A stretch of DNA of 64,000 bases, taken from Pseudonocardia parietis (GTDB lineage Bacteria; Actinomycetota; Actinomycetes; Mycobacteriales; Pseudonocardiaceae). This document shows positions 57,400 through 64,000 of this stretch, one piece after another. The DNA lies in contig NZ_JAGINU010000001.1 in the NCBI RefSeq assembly GCF_017876315.1, positions 3,472,001-3,536,000 of the forward strand, read 5' to 3'. Position numbers and translations under genes: made by a program. The notes beneath the pieces are model-generated. The model was not told the origin of the DNA. It saw nothing but the letters and a program-made list of their open reading frames with translations, and did not search any database. Numbering within the stretch: position 1 is the first letter of the stretch; each line of letters begins with the position of its first letter.

Positions 57400-57414
57400 T
57401 CCCGTTGGACGGGA
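57400..57414. promoter_or_regulatory. TCCCG-N5-CGGGA palindrome, site 3
   Basis: TCCCGTTGGACGGGA lies 43 bp upstream of the cupin start. It has the same arms and the same 5-base spacing as the other IclR-region sites. Confidence 0.55.
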
Positions 57415-57427
57415 CGTGGTGAGCCGC

Positions 57428-57460
57428 GACCCGGTGGCCCCCGTGGGGAGCCACCGGGTC
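57428..57460. terminator. Hairpin terminator after aldolase
   Basis: Arms GACCCGGTGGC (57428-57438) and GCCACCGGGTC (57450-57460) around an 11-base loop, eight bases beyond the aldolase stop. Confidence 0.72.
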
Positions 57461-57467
57461 GTGCGGG

Positions 57468-58520
57468 TCAGGACCCCTGGTCGCGCTCGGCCGCGAGCTG
57501 CAGCGCCACGTCGATGATCATGTCCTCCTGGCCGCCGACGTAGCCGAGCTCGCCGCAGCGACGGAGGATCTCGTGCGGGGGCACCTTGTACCGCTCACCC
57601 GCCCGCTCCGCGTGCAGCAGGAAGCTGGAGTACACCCCGGCCCAACCCTGCACGACCGCGTTGCGGTTCATCTTCGGCCACCGCGGCAGATACGGCCGGA
57701 CGACCTCCTCCGCCGCGTCGAGCAGGGCCCCGGGGTTCAGACCGGTGTCGACGCCGAGCCGGTCGAACACCGCGGCCAGCACCTCGGTCGGGGAGTTCCC
57801 GGCTCCGGCACCCAGCGCGCACAACGACCCGTCGATGTACCGGACGCCCGCCTCGTGGGCGAGTACCGAGTTCGCCACGCCGAGGGAGAGGTTCTGGTGC
57901 CCGTGGTAACCGACCCAGGCGTCCTCGCCGGCCTCGGCCACGAGCGCCTGGAAGCGCGCCGTCGCCTCGTGCATGAGCAGCGCGCCCGCCGAGTCGGTGA
58001 CGTAGACGGTCTGACAGCCCGCGTCGATCATGATCCGGGCCTGCTTCGCCAGGTCGTCCGGGTTGGTGCGGTGGGCCATCATGAGGAACCCGACCGTCTC
58101 CATGCCCAGTTCGCGGGCGGCCCCGAAGTGCTGGGGCGAGACGTCGGCCTCGGTGCAGTGGGTGGCGACCCGGACCATCTCGGCGCCTGCCGCGTGCGCT
58201 TCCTTGACGTCGTCGACGGTCCCGATCCCCGGCACGAGCAGCACCGCGATCCGCGCCTGCCGGGCCTCCTCACGAGCGGCTGCGATCAGCCGCATCTCGT
58301 CGGTACCGGAGAACCCGTAGTTGAACGACGACCCGCCGACGCCGTCGCCGTGGCTGACCTCGATCCACTCGACACCCGCTCCGTCGAGCGCCCGGACGGT
58401 GTCCCGGACCTGGGTCTCGGTGAACAGGTGCGACATCGCGTGGCTTCCGTCGCGCAGCGTCGTGTCCGTGATGCGGATGTCGTGCGTCAGGGCCGGCCGG
58501 CCCGCGTCCTGCCCGGTCAT
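57468..58520 (-). CDS. dmpG: 4-hydroxy-2-oxovalerate aldolase
   Basis: A 350-aa metal-dependent aldolase that splits 4-hydroxy-2-oxoacids into pyruvate and an aldehyde, passing the aldehyde to the dehydrogenase encoded upstream. [17 protein letters not shown] (from residue 17) begins the barrel and [14 protein letters not shown] holds metal His ligands. The length and motifs match DmpG/BphI/HsaF orthologues. Its ATG overlaps the stop of the acetaldehyde dehydrogenase gene, as usual for this channelling pair. The ring cleavage dioxygenase and 2-hydroxypentadienoate hydratase that normally precede it are not in the window. Confidence 0.94.
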   Translation of the reverse strand: MTGQDAGRPALTHDIRITDTTLRDGSHAMSHLFTETQVRDTVRALDGAGVEWIEVSHGDGVGGSSFNYGFSGTDEMRLIAAAREEARQARIAVLLVPGIGTVDDVKEAHAAGAEMVRVATHCTEADVSPQHFGAARELGMETVGFLMMAHRTNPDDLAKQARIMIDAGCQTVYVTDSAGALLMHEATARFQALVAEAGEDAWVGYHGHQNLSLGVANSVLAHEAGVRYIDGSLCALGAGAGNSPTEVLAAVFDRLGVDTGLNPGALLDAAEEVVRPYLPRWPKMNRNAVVQGWAGVYSSFLLHAERAGERYKVPPHEILRRCGELGYVGGQEDMIIDVALQLAAERDQGS

Positions 58521-59428
58521 GCCGGCACCTCCACCTTCGCGACGGCCATGAGCTCGCCGATCCGGGCCGCCGCGGCGGTCATGATGTCCAGGTTCCCGGC
58601 GTACGGCGGCAGGTAGTCGCCGTTGCCCCGGACCTCGAGGAACACAGCGACGCGGGCGTTGCCGTCCCAGCCGGTCCGTGGATCGTCGTACTGCGGTTCG
58701 GCCCGCAGTGTGTAACCCGGGACGTACTCCTGGACCGCGGTGACCATGTCCTGGATCGAGGCGGTGATCGCGGTCCGGTCGGCGTCCGCGGGGATCGCGC
58801 AGTAGATCGTGTCCCGCATGATCATCGGTGGTTCGACGGGATTGAGAATGATGACCGCCTTACCCTTTCGTGCCCCGCCGACCTCCTCCACGGCCTTCGC
58901 CGTGGTGCGGGTGAACTCGTCGATGTTGGCCCTCGTGCCGGGCCCGGCGCTGCGCGACGCGACGGACGCGACGATCTCCGCGTACGACACCGGGACGACC
59001 CGGGAGACCGCGGCGACCATGGGGATGGTCGCCTGACCGCCACAAGTGATCATGGAGACGTTGGGTGCGTCCAGATGCGACGAACCGTTCACCGGCGGGC
59101 AGACCATCGGACCCAGATGGGCGGGGGTCAGGTCGATCGCCTGGATCCCGGCCTCGGCATAGCGCGGCGCGTTCGCGATGTGCGCCTTGGCCGACGTCGC
59201 CTCGAACACCAACTGGGGCAGCGGGTCCTGTTGCAGCAGCCAGTCCACCCCCTCGGCGGACGCGCTGACGCCCTGGGCCCGGGCACGTTCCAGGCCCTCG
59301 GACTCGACCACACCGACCATGTAGGCGACCTCGATCGTCCGGCTCTGCCGGAGCTTGGCCAGCAGGTCCGTGCCGATGTTCCCTGGACCGACGATCGCCG
59401 CCGTCACCTTCGAACTGTCCTCTGACAT
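58517..59428 (-). CDS. dmpF: Acetaldehyde dehydrogenase (acylating)
   Basis: A 303-aa CoA-dependent aldehyde dehydrogenase that turns acetaldehyde or propanal into acetyl- or propionyl-Co[17 protein letters not shown] binds NAD near the N-terminus and Cys129 in [13 protein letters not shown] is the nucleophile. It forms a heterotetramer with the aldolase encoded next (4-bp overlap). The ATG at 59428 has no strong Shine-Dalgarno. The site TCCCG-N5-CGGGA at 59473 lies just upstream, so the aldolase/dehydrogenase pair may have its own promoter in addition to read-through. Confidence 0.94.
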   Translation of the reverse strand: MSEDSSKVTAAIVGPGNIGTDLLAKLRQSRTIEVAYMVGVVESEGLERARAQGVSASAEGVDWLLQQDPLPQLVFEATSAKAHIANAPRYAEAGIQAIDLTPAHLGPMVCPPVNGSSHLDAPNVSMITCGGQATIPMVAAVSRVVPVSYAEIVASVASRSAGPGTRANIDEFTRTTAKAVEEVGGARKGKAVIILNPVEPPMIMRDTIYCAIPADADRTAITASIQDMVTAVQEYVPGYTLRAEPQYDDPRTGWDGNARVAVFLEVRGNGDYLPPYAGNLDIMTAAAARIGELMAVAKVEVPA

Positions 59429-59472
59429 GTCTGGAGACCCTGGCAGCAGCGGCCGCCGGGAGAAGCGCTACA

Positions 59473-59487
59473 TCCCGGCCACCGGGA
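59473..59487. promoter_or_regulatory. TCCCG-N5-CGGGA palindrome, site 4
   Basis: TCCCGGCCACCGGGA lies between the SMP-30-like stop and the acetaldehyde dehydrogenase start, 45 bp upstream of the latter. Same arms and spacing as sites 1-3. GC-rich, so its similarity could partly be chance. Confidence 0.5.
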
Positions 59488-59555
59488 AGGCCGGCCGGAA
59501 AAGCTCGCCCGCGCCCGATCCACCCGAGCGGCACGCCCTGTCCGAGCAGTTCGTC

Positions 59556-60437
59556 CTACCCGAGCGGCACGTCGACGCGGGCGGTGCGCACGGTCGCGGC
59601 CCGGTCGCCGGGGCCGAACTCACCCATGCCCGGGGCCACGACGAGGAACAGCGTCCGCCCGTCGGCGCCACCCAGCGCGACCGCGTAGGCCTGCTCACGC
59701 TCGCCGAGGGGCAGCTCCGCCAGGACGCCGCCGCCGTCGGCGACCCGGATGGCCCGGTTGTGCTCCGGGTCGGCGACCCAGATGGCGCCCTCGGCGTCGG
59801 GCTGGGAGATCCCGTCGGGGGTCACGGCGGCCTGCGCCACCGCCTCCCGGTACGCGACGGTGGTGGGCACCTCGCCGAACCGTGCCCAGTCGCGCCGCTC
59901 GCCCAGCGAGCCGTCGGCCGCGACGTCGAACACCGAGAGCCGGTTGCCCACGGTCTCGCCGACCACGACCCGCTGTCCGTCGGCCACGATGCCGTTCGGG
60001 AAGTACAGCCCGTCCGCGGCGATCTCGGCCCGGCCGTCCGGGGTGACCCGGATCAGCGGGGCCGTCGCGATGTCCTCGCCGCCGCGGAGGTCGAAGCCGA
60101 AGCATCCGACGTAGGCGTTCCCCTGCGGGTCCACGGCCATGTCGTTGACCGGGCCCCTGGCCAGCCCGGACAGGTCGGCGTGGGTGACCAGCCGCCCGTC
60201 GTGCTCGCGGCGCAGGATCCGGTGCTGCTGCATCGACACCACGAGCAACCGCCCGTCCGGCAGGAGCCCGGTGCCCGAGGGCCAGTCGTCGAGCTCGGCC
60301 TCGGTGCGCACGTCCGAGCCGTCCTCCGCGGCCGAGACCACCTCCCCGGCGAAGAAGTCGCTCACCCAGATCCGGCCCGCCTGCCAGCGCGGCCCTTCCA
60401 GGAACACCCGGTCAGCCATGATCACGTTCAGGTCCAC
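59556..60437 (-). CDS. SMP-30/gluconolactonase-like hydrolase
   Basis: A 293-aa six-bladed beta-propeller of the SMP-30/gluconolactonase family. LEGPRWQAGRIWVSDFFAGE begins with the metal Glu region, and FPNGIVADGQRVVVGETVGN and QPDAEGAIWVADPEHN carry the usual Asn and Asp metal ligands. Members hydrolyse lactones and other esters. GTG 60437 is preceded by GGAGTTGTGAC. In this operon it may open a lactone formed by ring oxygenation. It follows the thiolase by 22 bp. Confidence 0.84.
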   Translation of the reverse strand: MDLNVIMADRVFLEGPRWQAGRIWVSDFFAGEVVSAAEDGSDVRTEAELDDWPSGTGLLPDGRLLVVSMQQHRILRREHDGRLVTHADLSGLARGPVNDMAVDPQGNAYVGCFGFDLRGGEDIATAPLIRVTPDGRAEIAADGLYFPNGIVADGQRVVVGETVGNRLSVFDVAADGSLGERRDWARFGEVPTTVAYREAVAQAAVTPDGISQPDAEGAIWVADPEHNRAIRVADGGGVLAELPLGEREQAYAVALGGADGRTLFLVVAPGMGEFGPGDRAATVRTARVDVPLG

Positions 60438-60459
60438 GTCACAACTCCGTACTGTCCGG

Positions 60460-61653
60460 TCAGGTGTCGAGCTCGGTCCCGACGACCGAGACGAAGGAGA
60501 CGCAGTCCCCGGGCGCCCCGCCCAGGTTGTGGGTCAGCGCCAGGCCCCGGTCCGCGGTGGCGATCTGGCGGTCACCGGCCTCACCCCGCAGCTGGGTCCA
60601 GCACTCGAACAGCATCCGCAGTCCGCTGGCGCCGATCGGGTGGCCGAAGCTCTTCAGCCCGCCGTCCGGGTTGACCGGCAGGTCCCCGTCGCGGTCGAAC
60701 GTCCCGGACAGCACGTCGGAGTAACCCGCGCCGCGGGCGCTGAACCCGAGGTCCTCCATCAGCACGATCTCGGTCGGGGTGAAGCAGTCGTGCACCTCGG
60801 CCAGGGCCAGCTGGCGGCGCGGGTCGGTGATCCCGGCCTGGGCGTAGGCGTCCCTGGCGCACTGCTCGACCTCGGGGAAGGTCGTGTAGTCGTAGCCGGT
60901 GTCGAAGGCACCCGAGCCGTAGCCCGAGGTCAGCGACAGGGCCTTCACGTACAGCGGCTTGTCGGTGTAGCGGTGGGCGTCCTCCGCGCGGACCAGGACG
61001 ACCGCGGCCGCACCGTCGGACACGCCGGAGCAGTCGAACACGCCGAGCTGGCCGGCGACGACCGGGGCCTTCTCGATCGTCTCGACCGAGACCTCCTTGC
61101 GGTACTGGGCCCGCGGGTTGAGCGCGCCGTTCGCGTGGTTCTTCCAGGCCACGTGGCTCATCGCGGCCCGGAAGTCGGCCGGGGACACGCCGAAGCGTTC
61201 TTGGTACGCGGGCCCGAGCAGGCTGAAGTTGGCCGGCGCGGAGGTGGTGATGCGCGTGCCGTCGTCCTGTGGGCGGGGGGAGGGCAGGCCGGAGTAGCCG
61301 TTGTCCTTGAGCTTCTCCGCGCCCACCGCCATCGCGACGTCGACCGCGCCGCTGGCGACGGCGTAGCAGGCGTTGCGGAAGGCGTCCGAACCGGTGGCGC
61401 ACATGTTCTCCACCCGGGTGACCGGCTTGCCTGCCAGCTTCAGCGGACGGGACAGGGTGAGCCCGCTGATCCCGGAGATGTAGGTGCCCATCCAGTAGGC
61501 GTCGACGTCGTCGGCGGTGATCCCGGCGCCCGTCCAGGCGTCCGAGACGGTGTCGACGATCAGGTCGTCGAGCCCCCTGTCGAAGTGCTCGCCGAAGGCG
61601 GAGCAGCCCACGGCGACGATCGCCACCTTGTCGCGCAGCGAGTGGATCGCCAT
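60460..61653 (-). CDS. Thiolase/acetyl-CoA acetyltransferase-like (SCP2-thiolase type)
   Basis: A 397-aa thiolase. Cys85 in VENMCATGSDA is the candidate nucleophile, VHDCFTPTEI is a second conserved segment, and GGLKSFGHPIGASGLRM supplies the catalytic His region. NLGGAPGDCVSFV ends the active-site loop. It belongs to the thiolase branch paired with DUF35 proteins (archaeal acetoacetyl-CoA thiolase and lipid-transfer type). GGGAGGCGTC precedes the ATG. It lies 9 bp after the HMGS/DUF35 fusion gene. It would cleave or condense beta-ketoacyl-CoA in side-chain or ring degradation. Confidence 0.88.
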   Translation of the reverse strand: MAIHSLRDKVAIVAVGCSAFGEHFDRGLDDLIVDTVSDAWTGAGITADDVDAYWMGTYISGISGLTLSRPLKLAGKPVTRVENMCATGSDAFRNACYAVASGAVDVAMAVGAEKLKDNGYSGLPSPRPQDDGTRITTSAPANFSLLGPAYQERFGVSPADFRAAMSHVAWKNHANGALNPRAQYRKEVSVETIEKAPVVAGQLGVFDCSGVSDGAAAVVLVRAEDAHRYTDKPLYVKALSLTSGYGSGAFDTGYDYTTFPEVEQCARDAYAQAGITDPRRQLALAEVHDCFTPTEIVLMEDLGFSARGAGYSDVLSGTFDRDGDLPVNPDGGLKSFGHPIGASGLRMLFECWTQLRGEAGDRQIATADRGLALTHNLGGAPGDCVSFVSVVGTELDT

Positions 61654-61662
61654 GACGCCTCC

Positions 61663-63072
61663 CTAGACCGTGGCCGCGACGACCGGTCGCGCCTTCCAGA
61701 AGTAGTTGTGGATGCCCTCGGTGGTGACCAGCCTGCGGAAGGTCAGTTGCACGGTGTCGCCCACCGCGACCGCGGCCGGGTCGACGTCGGTGAGCTCGCA
61801 CTGCACCCGGCCGCCCGCCTCGAGGTCGAGGACCGCGCTCACCAGCGGCGGGCTCGGGGTGAACGCGAGCCGGTCGACCGTGACCGTCACGACGGTGGCC
61901 CGCCCACCCGCGGCCGAGACCTCCTCGAACCCGTCCGTGGCGCGACAGCGCAGGCACACGCGGGGGAGCGGGAACTGCACCGTGTCGCAGGCGCGGCAGC
62001 GACCGCCGACGAACCCGTGTTTGAACGCGGTGTTGCGGGCCGCGAAGGGTGCGGAAGGCCGCACCGGATCCGGCCGGCGCGGCCGCTCGCGCTCCAGACG
62101 GCCGCGCCAGAGCAGGTAGGTCGGGTAGCCGACCGGCAGCGGGTCCGCCAGCGACGACCGGAGGGCCGCACGGTCCGCCCGGTAGCCGGGCAGTGCGTCG
62201 CCGGCGCGCAGCAGGAAGGCGTCGGCACCGTCCGCGAGCGAGACCACCAGCAGGATCTCGCCGGGAGCCGCCCGGTCCAGCAGGTCCGCGAGCGCCAGTC
62301 CGAGGTGCGCCGCGCCCGCGTTGCCCACCAGGTCCAGCAGGTCGAGCGTGTCGGCCCGGCCCCCGGTCCGCCTCGACAGCGCGGTGGTGACCGCCTTGAC
62401 CGCGCGCACGCTCGGGCCGGCGACGGCCACCGCGTCGACGTCCGCGGCCGGGACGCCGGTCGCCTTCAGCACGTCGTCCACCGCCTGGGCGGCGAGGCGC
62501 TCGTACTCGCCCTGCCCGAACCGCTCCTCCCAGGTGGTGGAGCCCTGCTCACCCGGTAGCCGCCACCGGTCGAGGAACTCCGCGCTCGCCCCGGCCGTGC
62601 CGAGCACCTCGGCCAGCGCGCGGCCCGGGGCGAAGGAGAAGGCGGCCGCGCCGTCACCGCCGGTGCGCTCGTCCGTGCTTCCGGCCGGCCCGTCCCGGAC
62701 GTCGGCGAGCACCGCGAGACCGCCGTCGCGCGACGCCGCCCGCAGTGCTGCCGCGCCGGAACGCACGGAGGCGCCGAGGTCGAAGGCACCGACGTCCGCG
62801 GCGAGTCCGGTGGCGGCGTGCAGCACCGTGGCGTTGGTCTTGTCCATGTACGCCGGGGCGGTGGTGGCGAACCACAGGCTGCCGGGTGCCTCGCCACCCG
62901 CCAGGGCGAGCGCTGCGGCCTCCACCCCCAGCGCGGCGGAGTCCTGGTCGTAGGCAGCGACGGCGCGGGTCCCGCGCCCCCGGTCGCCGGTGGCCGCGGC
63001 GGCCTCGCCGCGGTCCAGCCGGTACCGCGGGACGTACCCGCCGTAGCCGGTGATCGCGAAGTACTCAGCCAA
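61663..63072 (-). CDS. HMG-CoA synthase-like domain fused to DUF35 (Zn-ribbon/OB-fold) domain
   Basis: A 469-aa fusion. Residues about 1-335 resemble a 3-hydroxy-3-methylglutaryl-CoA synthase fold (ITGYGGYVPRYRLDRGE, TTAPAYMDKTNATVLHAATG). The nucleophile position reads ASVRSG, with Ser102 where HMGS has Cys. Residues about 345-469 form a DUF35 domain: zinc Cys359, Cys362, Cys373 and Cys376, then an OB-fold tail. TTG 63072 overlaps the SDR stop by eight bases, and GGGGGGACG precedes it; a GTG at 63102 is the alternative. It probably acts with the adjacent thiolase as in archaeal thiolase/HMGS/DUF35 complexes. Confidence 0.8.
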   Translation of the reverse strand: MAEYFAITGYGGYVPRYRLDRGEAAAATGDRGRGTRAVAAYDQDSAALGVEAAALALAGGEAPGSLWFATTAPAYMDKTNATVLHAATGLAADVGAFDLGASVRSGAAALRAASRDGGLAVLADVRDGPAGSTDERTGGDGAAAFSFAPGRALAEVLGTAGASAEFLDRWRLPGEQGSTTWEERFGQGEYERLAAQAVDDVLKATGVPAADVDAVAVAGPSVRAVKAVTTALSRRTGGRADTLDLLDLVGNAGAAHLGLALADLLDRAAPGEILLVVSLADGADAFLLRAGDALPGYRADRAALRSSLADPLPVGYPTYLLWRGRLERERPRRPDPVRPSAPFAARNTAFKHGFVGGRCRACDTVQFPLPRVCLRCRATDGFEEVSAAGGRATVVTVTVDRLAFTPSPPLVSAVLDLEAGGRVQCELTDVDPAAVAVGDTVQLTFRRLVTTEGIHNYFWKARPVVAATV

Positions 63073-63823
63073 AACGTCCCCCCGAGACGTGTACGACCTC
63101 ACCGGTGATGAACCCCGACGCGGGTGAGGCGAGGAAGGTGACCGCGGCGGCGACGTCGTCGGGCGTGCCGATCCGCTTGATGCTGTTGTCCTTGACCGCC
63201 CGGTCCCGGATCGCGTCGAAGGTGTCCAGGTCGCGCAGCGACGGTGTCTCGACCAGGCCGGGCGCGAGCGAGTTCGCGGTGATGCCCTTGCGCCCCAGCT
63301 CCTTCGCCACGCTGCGGGTCAGGCCGACGACACCGGCCTTGGCCGCGGAGTAGTTGGCCTGCCCGGGATTGCCGTGCCAGGCCCGCGAGGCGATCGTGAT
63401 GATCCGGCCGTATCCCGCGGCGGCCATCGGGCGGGCCGCGGCGCGCACGGCGGTGAACGTGCCGAAGAGGCAGACGTCGAGCACCGAGCGCCACTGCTCG
63501 TCGGACATCTCCAGCAGGCGGCCGTCGCGCGGGAAGCCGTGGCTGGTCAGGAGCACGTCGAGGCGGCCGTGCCGGGCCACGACGTCGTCGACCGCGGCCT
63601 CGACGGCGGCGGAGTCGGTGACGTCGAGCCCGATGCCCTCGGCGGCGTACCCCTGCGCCGTCAGCTTCTCGGCGGCGGCCCGGGCGGGCTCCGCGGCCAG
63701 GTCGGCCAGGACGACGGTGGCGCCTGCCGCGGCGAGCCAGCTGCCCGCGGCGCTGCCCAGGCCGCCCGCGCCGCCGGTGATCAGTGCGACCTGGTCGGTG
63801 AGTGTGGTGTTCGGGTCGGTCAT
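63065..63823 (-). CDS. SDR-family oxidoreductase
   Basis: A 252-aa classical SDR. VALITGGAGGLGSAAGSWLA is the cofactor motif, SHGFPRD marks the NAG-like region (here LLTSHG instead of NNAG), and YSAAKAG holds Tyr and Lys. The ADLAAEPARAA loop favours NAD(H). It is a candidate 3-hydroxyacyl-CoA or hydroxysteroid-type dehydrogenase for the thiolase that follows. The ATG is 24 bp after the acyl-CoA dehydrogenase stop. Confidence 0.86.
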   Translation of the reverse strand: MTDPNTTLTDQVALITGGAGGLGSAAGSWLAAAGATVVLADLAAEPARAAAEKLTAQGYAAEGIGLDVTDSAAVEAAVDDVVARHGRLDVLLTSHGFPRDGRLLEMSDEQWRSVLDVCLFGTFTAVRAAARPMAAAGYGRIITIASRAWHGNPGQANYSAAKAGVVGLTRSVAKELGRKGITANSLAPGLVETPSLRDLDTFDAIRDRAVKDNSIKRIGTPDDVAAAVTFLASPASGFITGEVVHVSGGRFG

Positions 63824-63847
63824 GAGTGGTCTCCTGCTCGAGGGGCG

Positions 63848-64000
63848 CTAGAGGGAGCGGGCGACGAGTTCCTTCATGACCTCGTTCGCCCCACCGTAGA
63901 TCCGCTGTGCCCGCGCGTCGGCGTACATCCGGGCGATCGGGTACTCGCGCATGTAGCCGTACCCGCCGTGCAGCTGGAGGCAGCGGTCGATCACCTGGCA
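63848..64000 (-). CDS. Acyl-CoA dehydrogenase, C-terminal part (cut by window end)
   Basis: The last 50 codons of a minus-strand gene whose start lies beyond the window. LQLHGGYGYMREYPIARMYA followed by RIYGGANEVMKELVARSL is the classic C-terminus of acyl-CoA dehydrogenases, with the FAD-contact HGGYG and the YGGANEV helix. The stop is TAG (63850-63848). It is the first visible gene of the long minus-strand operon and would supply the enoyl-CoA step before the SDR and thiolase. Confidence 0.88.
   Translation of the reverse strand, partial: CQVIDRCLQLHGGYGYMREYPIARMYADARAQRIYGGANEVMKELVARSL

Noticed and set aside
60139..62559. Plus-strand frame of 806 codons across the thiolase and HMGS-like genes
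   Set aside because: It is antisense to genes with clear catalytic motifs and encodes no recognisable domain.

Overview
The window is very GC-rich actinobacterial DNA. Nearly all coding sequence has G or C at third positions, many starts are GTG, and neighbouring genes often overlap by 4 bp (ATGA or GTGA). It also carries an Lsr2-like protein and two SDRs of the mycofactocin-coupled type. This gene stock (many CoA-ester enzymes, Rieske oxygenases, P450s with 3Fe-4S ferredoxins, a Baeyer-Villiger monooxygenase, KstD-like flavoproteins) fits a soil Pseudonocardiales or Mycobacteriales member. Pseudonocardia is my best guess, but it is an inference from style, not a match to a reference. I saw no rRNA, tRNA, CRISPR array, insertion sequence, integrase or replication origin.

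Region 1 (0-15 kb) is a catabolic block for an organic acid. It holds an MBL hydrolase, a phytoene-desaturase-like flavoprotein, an SDR lacking the catalytic Tyr, an alpha-methylacyl-CoA racemase, an acyl-CoA ligase, an acyl-CoA dehydrogenase, a SnoaL-crotonase fusion and an SDR. These are followed by a 3Fe-4S ferredoxin and a tightly coupled operon: Rieske alpha, Rieske beta, a 73-aa orphan, two crotonases and a luciferase-like flavin enzyme. The promoter regions share a TAATC-centred motif, which suggests one regulon whose regulator lies elsewhere. Region 2 (15-17.3 kb) has an Lsr2-like protein, an unknown partner and an MFS transporter. Region 3 (17.3-23.5 kb) has a GntR regulator with a CoA-transferase and a divergent crotonase, then a Baeyer-Villiger monooxygenase with a SnoaL-like protein, divergent from an AhpD-like protein.

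Region 4 (23.5-27 kb) is a LuxE-LuxC-like acyl-activation and acyl-reduction pair, divergent from a TetR gene that seems to start at ATT. Region 5 (27-35.8 kb) is a P450-ferredoxin-SDR-SDR-unknown operon, divergent from an amidohydrolase-VOC-SDR-SRPBCC-F420-reductase-like operon. Region 6 (35.9-43.4 kb) holds a DHA2 exporter, a mycofactocin-type SDR, a TetR gene (apparent CTG start) divergent from a second P450, a DoxX protein, an McrA-like HNH nuclease and an epoxide hydrolase.

Region 7 (43.6-64 kb) begins with an FbpABC-like importer and continues with SnoaL, two KstD-like flavoproteins, a VOC protein, a ferredoxin reductase, a ferredoxin, a stand-alone Rieske oxygenase and an IclR regulator. 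It ends with a long minus-strand operon: acyl-CoA dehydrogenase (cut by the window end), SDR, HMG-CoA-synthase-like/DUF35 fusion, thiolase, SMP-30 protein, acylating acetaldehyde dehydrogenase, 4-hydroxy-2-oxovalerate aldolase and cupin. Four intergenic TCCCG-N5-CGGGA palindromes around the IclR gene suggest a local regulon. Overall the genes read as oxygenation, dehydrogenation, beta-oxidation-like shortening and aldol/thiolytic cleavage of one or more alicyclic, terpenoid, steroid-like or aromatic compounds to acetyl-CoA, pyruvate and propionyl-CoA. The actual substrates cannot be read from the sequence.
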